Shown: in pieces, positions 34,553 to 43,129 of the stretch
Numbering within the stretch: position 1 is the stretch's first letter
Layout of the letters: every line of letters starts with the position of its first letter
Origin: Bacteroidia bacterium
GTDB taxonomy: Bacteria > Bacteroidota > Bacteroidia > J057 > JADKCL01
Direction: 5' to 3'
NCBI GenBank assembly: GCA_020635905.1
Contig: JACJYV010000004.1
Span: 558,001-622,000, forward strand
DNA length: 64,000 nt
Program-made: the position numbers and the translations under genes
The notes under the pieces: generated by a model
The model's input: the letters and a program-made list of their open reading frames with translations, nothing else
What the model was told of the DNA's origin: nothing
The model's database searches: none

Positions 34553-35059
34553 TTATTCCAGCTTGAGTTCCAGCGTCCAGTACACCCAGTTGGAGGCTTG
34601 GCCCGGATTATTGCTGTTGGTGGGGTAAAACAATTCCCCGTCAACCCCGTAAGTGGACCAAACCTGCTTTTTGCTCTTATCCTTCTCAATGGTCCACACG
34701 ATGGCGCTCATGGTGGTGGAATCGCTCAAAACGTGTTCCATGATGATGCGCCGTTTGCGTGGGTCGCTGTAGAGGGTTCCTTCTTTCTGGTACAGCAGGC
34801 TGTCGTTTTGCATGAAGGTAAAATTATAGGCCAGGCTTTCTTTGGATGGATTGTCCATATCCTCATAGAGCACCAGTTGACCGACATTATTTTCGGTTAC
34901 ATTGCTGACCTCAACCCCCAGTGAATCCATGATGACCACGGTGGAGGCTTCAATCTTCCAGGTGCCCTCCAGGCCGTTCATAACTTTGGCCTGCTTATTA
35001 CAGGCCAGTAAAATCAGGACCAGCAGGGGCAGCATGGTATATTTTTGCAGCATTTTCAT
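34553..35059 (-). CDS. Lipoprotein of unknown function (lipocalin-like size)
   Basis: A 168-aa predicted lipoprotein: signal peptide MKMLQKYTMLPLLVLILLAC with a clear lipobox. The mature part begins GLEGTWKIEASTVVIMDS, a GxW motif typical of lipocalin-like Bacteroidota lipoproteins, followed by eight or so strands. The start overlaps the stop of the upstream outer-membrane protein gene by 4 nt (ATGA at 35056-35059), so the two are translationally coupled and may work together in the outer membrane. Confidence 0.75.
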   Translation of the reverse strand: MKMLQKYTMLPLLVLILLACNKQAKVMNGLEGTWKIEASTVVIMDSLGVEVSNVTENNVGQLVLYEDMDNPSKESLAYNFTFMQNDSLLYQKEGTLYSDPRKRRIIMEHVLSDSTTMSAIVWTIEKDKSKKQVWSTYGVDGELFYPTNSNNPGQASNWVYWTLELKLE

Positions 35060-35901
35060 GATTTGGGTTTCCTTTCTGTTTTGCCAAGCATCATCAGTAA
35101 GCCAAAGCCGTAAGACAGGCCTTTGAAGTTGCCTGAATTGAGTCCCTGGTGTTCGTTGGCATAAGTGACTGGATCCTGAACATAATTATCATAATTGGAA
35201 GGAAAATTATTGGGCTCGTCGCGGGTGGTGCGGGCATCGGTAAAATACCTTTCATCTGCTTTGGGCCCGGTGATGGCAATCGGGTAAAAGGCCCGGGTGT
35301 AGAGCACAAAGCGTTTACCAAAACGCATGCTGGCCTGCAAACCCAGTTCCTGGGTTTTGATCGTGCCTTCATACACTCCGTTGAGGCGGTATTCCGGTCC
35401 GAAGCTTTCCACTCCGTTCAGGTGAACGGTGGAATATTCCAGATAGATTTTACCCAGATTGGTGCAGTACAGCGCCTCCAGCCAATACCTGTTTTCCTTC
35501 AGGGCTACCCCGAAAGTCACATTTACCTGGCTGCTGGTATAGCGCAAAAACAGATTTTGTTCCAGCCCGTTTTTGAAGGTGGCCGTGTTTCGCTTCTTCC
35601 CTATCCCAAAAGAAGCATCAGAGCTGGCCGTCCACTGGACCTTTTTCTTGCCCCAGACAAACCTCAGCCCGCTGGTGGAAAAGGTCTGGCCCAATTCAGA
35701 GCCCTTGTACTGGCTGAAACCCGTTTTGAGGTCGTTGGCGTACATCAGGTTGAACTGAACCACAAACTGATTCAATCCATCCGGGTCAAAATGTGTAAAT
35801 GCCTGATGGCCGCCTGTGTAGGGGTTTCTCAGGGTGAACAGTTGGGCCCTCCCAAATTGAAAGGAGGCAATGCCCAGAAAAATTAAGGTGAGTGTTCGCA
35901 T
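35056..35901 (-). CDS. Outer-membrane beta-barrel-like protein
   Basis: A 281-aa exported protein: signal peptide MRTLTLIFLGIASFQFGRAQ (start 35901 chosen for this). The mature part is a series of amphipathic strands with aromatic ends (VVQFNLMYANDLKTGFSQY, NLFLRYTSSQVNVTFGVAL, RFGKRFVLYTRAFYPIAIT) ending in GLSYGFGLLMMLGK and a short basic tail. It is the first gene of a two-gene operon with the lipoprotein at 34553. No specific family recognised. Confidence 0.72.
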   Translation of the reverse strand: MRTLTLIFLGIASFQFGRAQLFTLRNPYTGGHQAFTHFDPDGLNQFVVQFNLMYANDLKTGFSQYKGSELGQTFSTSGLRFVWGKKKVQWTASSDASFGIGKKRNTATFKNGLEQNLFLRYTSSQVNVTFGVALKENRYWLEALYCTNLGKIYLEYSTVHLNGVESFGPEYRLNGVYEGTIKTQELGLQASMRFGKRFVLYTRAFYPIAITGPKADERYFTDARTTRDEPNNFPSNYDNYVQDPVTYANEHQGLNSGNFKGLSYGFGLLMMLGKTERKPKS

Positions 35902-36387
35902 GTCTTTACCAATAATATTTGGAGGATAATTTTGGGACCAATTAAAGCGGCCCCGCTTAGCTGGCAAACCCGATTTTCAAACTTTATGACTTTTTCAATC
36001 CGGGATATTTCCCCTCAGGGTGAAAAACAAAACATCTATTCATTCAATATATGACGCTTTCACCTATATATGACCGCAATATCCCCTACTCCCTCCCACC
36101 CTTTCCCTAAGCGAATTCACCTACCTGATACAACAGGGGCATGATAATTCGCAAAAATATTTTTCCGCTCAAAATCCCGCCCTCTGTCTGTGCAAAACGA
36201 TCATTTCTCCCTCTCCGGCCCCCTTTGCCGCTCTGGGTGATTTACCCCACTCCTTCCGCAAAAACACCCAATTTGAGCCCCGTGCGTTGGTTTTTGGCCC
36301 GGACCTGCCTAAATTTGTCTTATCCGCCGGGGACAAGCCATCAGGCAAAATCCCCGCTTGCATACATCAATTATTCAGGAGGTAAAA
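35902..36387. other. Intergenic region upstream of the signalling genes
   Basis: A 486-bp gap between divergent units. The left third is AT-rich and must hold the promoter for the minus-strand outer-membrane operon; the right part holds the signals for the plus-strand signalling genes. A good Shine-Dalgarno GGAGG lies at 36378-36382. I see no gene. Confidence 0.35.
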
Positions 36388-36546
36388 ATGCTTCAGGAGC
36401 GTTCCCATATCTTTATTGTGGAGTCTGACCCATGGTTCGGTGAATCACTCGAATTATCTTCAAAAACCACAAGAAATCTCAGCCCACCAGAAGTCAACCC
36501 TGCGACCCTCCCGGACTGCATCCGGAACGGAAATAACCGGGCTTGA
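36388..36546 (+). pseudogene. Response-regulator receiver stub (truncated)
   Basis: ATG 36388 has an unusually good GGAGG 5 nt upstream. The product begins MLQERSHIFIVESDPWFGES, which is the first strand and acidic pocket of a receiver domain (HIFIVExDPWFG), then loses similarity and stops after 52 codons. It looks like the 5' remnant of a response-regulator gene whose remainder was deleted. The kinase gene starts 59 nt after its stop, so the stub may still carry the promoter and leader for the kinase. It could also be a real short peptide. Confidence 0.5.
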
Positions 36547-36605
36547 ACCTTACCCCTGTTGGGGGATCGGTCAATATCAGAACTTTAATTAATACACCTG
36601 TTGAT

Positions 36606-39017
36606 ATGAAAAACACATTGTCAATTACCTTAATGGATAAGGAAAAAACACATACCAAATCCAACGGGCAGACCCGCAACGAAGCCGAAAACCAGCCTGA
36701 AGGCCAGAACCGGCAATTGCAGGAGGCCACCCGCGAACTGCTGGGCCTCAACCAGAAACTCGAAGCCCGGGTGGCCGAAGGCTCCGAATTGCTCTCCACC
36801 GCCGTGCTCAGGCTCAAGACCCTGATCCAAAACCTGCAGGACGGCATCCTGGTTGAAGACGAAAACCGCTTCATCGTGGTGGTCAACCAGCGCTTTTGCG
36901 ACATCTTTGGCATACCCGTGAGCCCCGAATTGCTGCTGGGCAGCGATTGCTCCGAGTCGGGTGAGCAGGTCATGCACCTGTTTTGCGACCCCCGGGGCTT
37001 CCTGCGCGGCATAGAGCAATTGCTGCACGACCAGCAACTCAGGGTGAACGAAGAACTGGAACTGGTGGACGGAAGGGTTTTCAGCCGCGACTATGTACCC
37101 ATCCTGAGAGACGAGGTCTATCTGGGCCATTTCTGGCGCTACCAGGATATCACCGCCCGGAAAGAGCAGCAACGCTCCCTCTCCCTGGTGGCCAAATTTG
37201 CCAGCGAAGCGCCCTACGGAGTCCTGCGCTACATGGAGTCGGGGCAGCGCATCTATGGCAATGACCTGGGCGAAGCCTTTTGTGAGGAATTTTCCCGCGG
37301 GGATAATACGGAGGCCGCAGATCATTTCCGGCAAACCATAGAGGAGGTCTACCGGCTGGGCGAGCGCAGAACCGGCGAAATCGTGCTGGGCCAGCGCTGG
37401 TATGAGGTGTATTTTGTGCCGGTGCAGGAAAACGGCTACACCAACGTGTATATCATCGACAACTCTCACCTCAAAAAGGTGGAGCGCGACCTGGTTCAGG
37501 CCCGCGAGGCGGCCGAGGCCTCGGTCAAGGCCCGCGAAATGTTTCTGGCCAATATGAGCCACGAGATCCGCACCCCCATGAATGCCATTATCGGCATGGC
37601 CAATCTGCTCGAAAAATCCAGTCTCGATCCCCGCCAGTCACGTTACCTGGAAGTGATCAAAAATTCCGCCGAAAACCTGCTGGTGGTGGTCAACGACATC
37701 CTGGATTTCAGCAAGATCGAAGCCGGCATGCTGCGCATCGCCCCCCGCTCCTTCAGCCTGCCCCGCCTGCTCATCAACCTCGAAAACAGCCTCGCCTTCA
37801 AGGCCCGCGAAATGGGCATTCCCCTGCGCATGGATTATGACCCCACCATCCCCGAAGTGCTGATCAGCGATCCGGAAAGGCTGGGTCAGATATTGCTCAA
37901 CCTGCTGGGCAACGCCCTCAAATTTACGGAAGAGGGCGAGGTGCGCCTTTCGGTGCGGCGACTGCCCCGCCTGGGCTCGGAAATCCGCCTCCGGTTTATG
38001 GTCAGCGACACCGGCATTGGCATCGACCAGGCCAAGCAGGCCATGATCTTTGAGAGTTTCGAGCAGGAAGACATCGGCACTTCGCGCCGCTATGGGGGCA
38101 CCGGGCTCGGCCTGGCCATCAGCAAGCAATTGGTGGAATTGCTGGGAGGCAAGCTGGGCATGGAAAGCACCAAAGGAGTGGGCTCCAAATTCTTCTTCGA
38201 GCTGGAACTGCCCCAGGGAAAACTCGAAAAGGAAAACACCTTCCCCGAAAAAAACCAGGCCACCGCCCAGCTCAAAGGGGTGCGGGTCTTGCTGGTGGAA
38301 GACAATCTCTACAACCGCGAACTGGCCGCTGCCATGCTGGAAGAGTCTGGCATAGTCATGGTGTGGGCCGAAAACGGGCGGGTCGGGCTGGAAAAGCTGC
38401 GGCAGGAAGCCTTTGACCTGGTGCTCATGGATATACAGATGCCCGAGATGGGCGGCATCGAGGCCACCCGCATCATCCGCCAGGAAATGGGCCTCAAAAT
38501 TCCCATCATTGCCCTTACCGCCAATGCCATGGAAGGCCAGAAAGACAGCTATCTGGAAGCAGGCATGGATTCCTACCTCTCCAAGCCCTTCGATCCCCGG
38601 CAACTCATCTCCACCATCCTCGATCTGGTCAACCAGTCACGCCAGCGGGCTCACCCTGATCAGGTGCTACCGTCTTCGAGTCTGTACTCTACCTTGGATC
38701 TGCTTAAACAGGGACAGGGCAGCGCCACCTTTGTGACCCGCATGCTCAAGGTATTTTGCCAGTCCACCCCGGAGATCGTGCAAAACCTGCGGGCCTCCTC
38801 CACCCACGACGACTTTGCCGGGGCCTGCGCCCTGGTGCACCAGATCAAGCCCTCGGTGCGCATGCTGGGCATCCGGTCCATCCTGCCCCAGGTGGACAAA
38901 CTCGGCGGAGGTGCCCCCCAGGTGAGCGATCATCCCACCTGGAAAAGGGAGGTCAGGGAAGTGGCCGAAACCCTTGAGGCCACCGTGGCCGCCGTGCAGC
39001 GCGACTTTGGGTTTTGA
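36606..39017 (+). CDS. Hybrid sensor histidine kinase with PAS, receiver and Hpt domains
   Basis: An 803-aa soluble hybrid kinase (from ATG 36606; a TTG at 36543 is possible). Domain order: an N-terminal coiled coil, PAS-like domains in about 55-300, HisKA with phospho-His H319 in MSHEIRTPMNAI, HATPase with DTGIGID and GGTGLGLAIS, receiver at about 560-680 with D566 and phospho-acceptor D609 in LVLMDIQMPEMGG, and a C-terminal Hpt domain with H745 in ALVHQIKPSVRM. No transmembrane segment, so it senses a cytoplasmic signal. All phosphorelay residues are intact. The response regulator 150 nt downstream is a natural final acceptor. Confidence 0.94.
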   Translation: MKNTLSITLMDKEKTHTKSNGQTRNEAENQPEGQNRQLQEATRELLGLNQKLEARVAEGSELLSTAVLRLKTLIQNLQDGILVEDENRFIVVVNQRFCDIFGIPVSPELLLGSDCSESGEQVMHLFCDPRGFLRGIEQLLHDQQLRVNEELELVDGRVFSRDYVPILRDEVYLGHFWRYQDITARKEQQRSLSLVAKFASEAPYGVLRYMESGQRIYGNDLGEAFCEEFSRGDNTEAADHFRQTIEEVYRLGERRTGEIVLGQRWYEVYFVPVQENGYTNVYIIDNSHLKKVERDLVQAREAAEASVKAREMFLANMSHEIRTPMNAIIGMANLLEKSSLDPRQSRYLEVIKNSAENLLVVVNDILDFSKIEAGMLRIAPRSFSLPRLLINLENSLAFKAREMGIPLRMDYDPTIPEVLISDPERLGQILLNLLGNALKFTEEGEVRLSVRRLPRLGSEIRLRFMVSDTGIGIDQAKQAMIFESFEQEDIGTSRRYGGTGLGLAISKQLVELLGGKLGMESTKGVGSKFFFELELPQGKLEKENTFPEKNQATAQLKGVRVLLVEDNLYNRELAAAMLEESGIVMVWAENGRVGLEKLRQEAFDLVLMDIQMPEMGGIEATRIIRQEMGLKIPIIALTANAMEGQKDSYLEAGMDSYLSKPFDPRQLISTILDLVNQSRQRAHPDQVLPSSSLYSTLDLLKQGQGSATFVTRMLKVFCQSTPEIVQNLRASSTHDDFAGACALVHQIKPSVRMLGIRSILPQVDKLGGGAPQVSDHPTWKREVREVAETLEATVAAVQRDFGF

Positions 39018-39168
39018 AAGGACCGGTCCCGCACCGGGATTTCTGTCCCAAAGTTGGGGTTTATCAAAATCATATGTGCCATAAAATACATCATACAGGC
39101 CTCAAAGGCGGATTATTAAAACTGCCCCCCGATTGGTAAAATCAATTAAACCATAAATAACCCATGTG

Positions 39169-39606
39169 ATGAAACGACAATACAGAAAGGTGTTTATCGC
39201 CGAAGACAACCCGGTTTACCGCCTCAGTCTGGAAGCGGCCCTGGGCAACCTGTACGAGGAAGTACACTCCTTCGTGTCAGGGGAAGAATTGCTGAAAGCC
39301 CTGCACGAGGATCCCGATCTGATCCTGCTCGACCACCACTTTGTGGGCGGACAGAGCGGTCTGGAGATTCTGACCCGCATCAAAGGTTATAACCCGGGCA
39401 TTCAGGTCATATTCCTGTCGGGCCAGGAGGAGGTAAAGGTGGCGGTGGAGAGCCTGAAACGGGGCGCCTTTGACTATGTGGTCAAGGGAGCAGGTGAAAT
39501 AGAGCGCCTGCATCTGGTGCTGGACCGCCTCGAAAGTGTGACCCGGCAGGCCAGACAGGAAAACCGCCCTTTCTGGAAAAAGCTGTTCCCAATTTCTTCT
39601 GCCTGA
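39169..39606 (+). CDS. Single-domain response regulator
   Basis: A 145-aa receiver protein: acidic pocket FIAEDNPVYRLSLE, phospho-acceptor D55 in LILLDHHFVGGQSG, conserved switch residues in IFLSGQEEV and lysine in YVVKGAGE. After the receiver there are only ~20 helical residues (RQARQENRPFWKKLFP), so there is no DNA-binding or enzymatic output domain. The ATG at 39169 is preferred over a GTG 3 nt upstream. It follows the hybrid kinase by 151 nt and precedes a glycosyltransferase gene, and probably passes on the kinase signal by protein contact. Confidence 0.92.
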   Translation: MKRQYRKVFIAEDNPVYRLSLEAALGNLYEEVHSFVSGEELLKALHEDPDLILLDHHFVGGQSGLEILTRIKGYNPGIQVIFLSGQEEVKVAVESLKRGAFDYVVKGAGEIERLHLVLDRLESVTRQARQENRPFWKKLFPISSA

Positions 39607-39701
39607 AATCACACACCGGGGAAAGCCGGGGAGGAAATGTGTATCAGAAATGAATTGCACCAAAATATATGTAAAGTATATCACTGTCTGAATACAAACC
39701 C

Positions 39702-40940
39702 ATGAAACACGCAAAACCTCTTCCCAGACTGGCCCTGATTGGCACCGCAGGGGTGCCCGGCAAATACGGGGGCTTCGAAACCCTGGCTCACCAAATGGTA
39801 ACCTACTGGGCCGGAATGTATGAACTCACTGTGTACTGCAGTAGTACCGTTTATGGGCCGGAGGAGCGAAAGAGATTTTTTGCAGGAGCCCGGCGCATTT
39901 TTCTCCCCCTCAGGGCCAACGGCCCCCAGGGCATCATTTACGATATGATATCCATTATTCATGCCCTGTTCTATGCAGATTACCTGCTGATTTTTGGAGT
40001 TTCGGGGGGCATCCTTCTCCCCCTGGTGCGCCTGATCAGCCGTAAAAAACTCATCGTGAATATAGACGGTCTGGAATGGAAAAGGGGCAAATGCCACCCA
40101 CTGGCACGGCGATTTCTGGAAATATCCGAATACTTTGCCATCAGGTACAGCCATGCCGATATTACAGACAATACCGTGTTGCGGTTTTATACCGGAAAAC
40201 GATACGGCACCATCAGTCGCCTGATCGAATACGGGGGCGACCATGTGTTTCCGGTAGAAATCAGACCGGAGGACCTGGAAATTTTCCCCTTTATAGGGGA
40301 TGATTATGCCTTTTCGGTATGTCGGATTGAACCCGAAAATAATATCCACCGGCTCCTTGCTGCTTTTGAGGCCCTGGCCCCCCGCAGGTTGGTCCTGGTG
40401 GGAAACTGGGATGAAAGTGATTATGGCAGGTCACTCCGGGAAAGGTACAAAAATCTGCCCAACCTGACCCTGGCCGACCCCATCTATGAACCAGAGACCC
40501 TCAATCTGCTGCGCTCCAATTGCCAGGTTTACCTCCATGGGCATAGCGTGGGGGGCACCAATCCCTCCCTGGTGGAGGCCATGTACCTTGGACTTCCGGT
40601 CCTGGCCTATGATGTACCCTACAACCGGGAGACCACTCAGGGCGAAGCCGCGTACTTTCGCAATTCCACTGAACTGATCCAACTGATCAGAAACCTGGGG
40701 CCGCCTGACTATGCCAGACTTGGAGCCGCCATGAAAGCCATCGCCCGGCAACGCTATACCTGGGAAATTGTATTCCGGGCATACGAGACCCTGTTCAGAA
40801 GCCTCGAGCATGGATACAAAAAAGCCCGCCTCAAAGCCGATATCAGTCGGCTCAGGTATTCTACCCTGGAAAGACACCAGATTGCCCATTTGGCATATTA
40901 CAGTAACGGACCCGAGCCGGAAGCTAACTATCCGCTTTGA
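39702..40940 (+). CDS. DUF1972 / GT4-type glycosyltransferase
   Basis: A 412-aa glycosyltransferase of the rhamnosyltransferase-like DUF1972 group. The N-terminal domain has IGTAGVPGKYGGFETLAHQM, the hallmark of DUF1972. The C-terminal GT4-like domain has FSVCRIEPENNIHRLLAAFE and YLHGHSVGGTNPSLVEAMY, where the Glu binds the sugar nucleotide. It would transfer a hexose or deoxyhexose during exopolysaccharide or O-antigen assembly. It follows the kinase and response-regulator genes on the same strand, so control of polysaccharide by that relay is possible (inference). It has a basic C-terminal extension of ~40 residues. Confidence 0.9.
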   Translation: MKHAKPLPRLALIGTAGVPGKYGGFETLAHQMVTYWAGMYELTVYCSSTVYGPEERKRFFAGARRIFLPLRANGPQGIIYDMISIIHALFYADYLLIFGVSGGILLPLVRLISRKKLIVNIDGLEWKRGKCHPLARRFLEISEYFAIRYSHADITDNTVLRFYTGKRYGTISRLIEYGGDHVFPVEIRPEDLEIFPFIGDDYAFSVCRIEPENNIHRLLAAFEALAPRRLVLVGNWDESDYGRSLRERYKNLPNLTLADPIYEPETLNLLRSNCQVYLHGHSVGGTNPSLVEAMYLGLPVLAYDVPYNRETTQGEAAYFRNSTELIQLIRNLGPPDYARLGAAMKAIARQRYTWEIVFRAYETLFRSLEHGYKKARLKADISRLRYSTLERHQIAHLAYYSNGPEPEANYPL

Positions 40941-40959
40941 GCAGGTATCACCCGGCGGA

Positions 40960-41840
40960 CCGGCGGCCCGCGCCATAGCCCCGTCTTCGCAGGAGTGGCC
41001 CCCGGGAAGTGGCGAAATACCGGAGTCCGGGGCGTAAGCCCCGGATAAAAGGCACGAAACGTGAACGAGCCCCAGCGGGGCGGCACCTTGGCAGAGCAAG
41101 CGATTTTTGGGAAAAGAGCCCCAGCGGGGCGAATCCTATGCCATCAGGAACCGCCCCTCCGGGGCTCCATTTCAATGCCCGTGGCATTGGCTACCAGGGA
41201 ACCGCCCCTCCGGGGCTTCCTCCTGACCTGGAAGGTCAGGGTACGTAATCCTGGCGGCAATCTTCCACGAAATCCCAACCTGCAGGGAAATGACGGTGCT
41301 TAATAATGCGACCGCGCTGCAGTCGTAAATTTAACCCTGTTTCACAGGCTACAATAGTTTGACCGCTCTGCGGTCATCTGTCTGCCCTTCCGGGCAGGGC
41401 GAAATCCCCTGCGTGACCCTATTGTCCCAATCGATTGAAACCAACCCCATTCAGTTCCCGAATTCCCCTCTTTGCCGCTACCGGGAGAGAGGGGATGCCC
41501 TTCGGGCAGGGGTGAGTTTCTCTATGCGGGGCCCGGCCCGCGGAATAGCCCCGCAGGGGCTTTTCCTCTCTTCATTTCATTCTGATGTTGAAATCTGAAG
41601 GGAAAAAATCCTTGCCCGCAAGGAAGGCGAGCCCCAGCGGGGCGTCTCCCAGGTAGGGAAGCTTTTCCCGAAAGGTCAGCCCCGGAGGGGCGGCTCCTCT
41701 GCGTGAGGTGGTCAGGATTCGCCCCGCAGGAGTCACGCAGTGAAGGGGTCGAATTATTGCAGGAAAGACCCACACCCAGGGAATTGACGATATAGTTTTT
41801 TCATGTGACCGCGCTGCGGTCAACCAATTGTCCGCGCAGA
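40960..41840. repeat. Cluster of short palindromic GC-rich repeats
   Basis: At least six copies of GCCCC(A/T/G)(G/C)CGGGGC-type palindromes occur, for example AGCCCCAGCGGGGCG at about 41065, 41110 and 41630, and CCGCCCCTCCGGGGCT at about 41150 and 41200. Three copies of GACCGC(G/T)CTGC(G/A)GTC occur near 41309, 41361 and 41807. They sit in both orientations in gene-free DNA. They are most likely dispersed Bacteroidota intergenic repeats. Confidence 0.65.
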
Positions 41841-42015
41841 GGGCCATACCTCCACTTGTAAGGAAATACGTGACACTTTGTAGCCTGGGCTGCCGCAGAA
41901 TTCTGCGTATTTTCAAGAAATAATAATCTATTGCATATCGGTTTGCAATGTTTACCTATTCGAAAATACCCCTCACGCAGGCCATGTCGCAAGGTTGCGT
42001 GAGGGAACCAAAAAG

Positions 42016-42628
42016 GTACCCTCAGGGTACCTCAGAGCTACCCTTAGGGTAGTACGGAGCTACCCTCAGGGTAGTACGGAGCTACCCTTAGGGTAATATG
42101 GGGGTAGGTTCAGGGTAGTACAGGGGTAAGTTCAGGGTAGTACGGAGCTACCTCCAGGGTAGTACGGAGCTACCTCCAGGGTAGTAAGGAGCTACCCTCA
42201 GGGTAGTAACGAGCTACCCTCAGGGTAGTAACGAGCTACCCTCAGGGTAGTACGGAGCTACCCTCAGGGTAGTACGGAGCTACCCTCAGGGTAGTAAAGA
42301 GCTACCCTCAGGGTAGTAAAGAGCTACCCTCAGGGTAGTACGGAGCTACCCTCAGGGTAGTAAAGAGCTACCCTCAGGGTAGTAAAGAGCTACCCTCAGG
42401 GTAGTACGGAGGTACCCTCCGGGCAGTAACGAGCTACCCTCAGGGTAGTAACGAGCTACCCTCTGGGTAGTAACGAGCTACCCTCTGGGTACCACAGAAC
42501 TACCTCAGGGGTAGCCCGGAGCTACCTCCAACTTACCTCAGAGCTACCTCCAACTTACCTCAGAGCTACCCCCAACTTAGTCCAGGGGTACCCTCAACCT
42601 AGTTCAGGGGTACCCCCAACCTTTGTTT
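42016..42628. repeat. Array of about 28 palindromic 22-bp tandem repeats
   Basis: A tandem array with a 22-bp period. The core of most units is the palindrome CTACCCTCAGGGTAG, joined by a short linker of the form TA(C/A)(G/A)(G/A)AG. Central units (about 42170-42410) are nearly identical; units at both ends are degenerate, and on the right the pairing half is lost (GAGCTACCTCCAACTTAC). A 22-bp period is not a multiple of three, so it is not a protein repeat. The gene at 42814 lies ~185 bp further on. Confidence 0.85.
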
Positions 42629-42813
42629 GGGCTTTCTGAGCCAACCAGGGCCGTTTTTGGCGGGGAGTTTGGGGGTAAATTCCGGAATTTCGGGAGGCAG
42701 CCAAAAGGTTGCCAGAGACAAGCCCGCCTGAAGGCAAATTATTGTCTTAACCTAAATTCAATTAACTTGGCCGCAAGGAAAGTACTTCCTGCCAAAACCT
42801 AAAGAGCAATAGT

Positions 42814-43080
42814 ATGACGATCAAAGACCTTCTTACCCGCATCAATGAGCTGGGCCGTGAGGTAAAGATAGCCCTTATCCACAGCAATGGCAACCTGCAA
42901 CTGAATATCAGCCGGGCTTTCAATGCCCAGGTCGAATATTATGAATTTGAGTTAAATGAGGACTACCTGGAAGTATGGCACCGCCAGCGCCAAACCGAGC
43001 CGGACCACGTTTTTATCTACGCTTATGGCCTGGTTTCGGTGAAGATGAGCAGGGAGGTATATGAGATGGTGATGGGGTAA
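42814..43080 (+). CDS. Small hypothetical protein
   Basis: An 88-aa soluble protein, MTIKDLLTRINELGREVKIA at the start and VFIYAYGLVSVKMSREVYEM near the end, with an acidic middle (YYEFELNEDYLEVWHRQRQ). No family recognised. It lies alone between the 22-bp repeat array and the convergent type I R-M operon, 50 nt from the end of hsdM. The clean start and even codon use suggest it is real. A role linked to the repeat array is an open guess. Confidence 0.6.
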   Translation: MTIKDLLTRINELGREVKIALIHSNGNLQLNISRAFNAQVEYYEFELNEDYLEVWHRQRQTEPDHVFIYAYGLVSVKMSREVYEMVMG

Positions 43081-43129
43081 GGGAACAGGCAATCAACCAA
43101 ACCCCAGAACGAAAACCTGGAGCCTGTAA

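Noticed and set aside
40948..41916. Short frames in the palindromic repeat cluster after the glycosyltransferase
   Set aside because: They are built from GCCCC/GGGGC repeats read in several phases and have no protein character.
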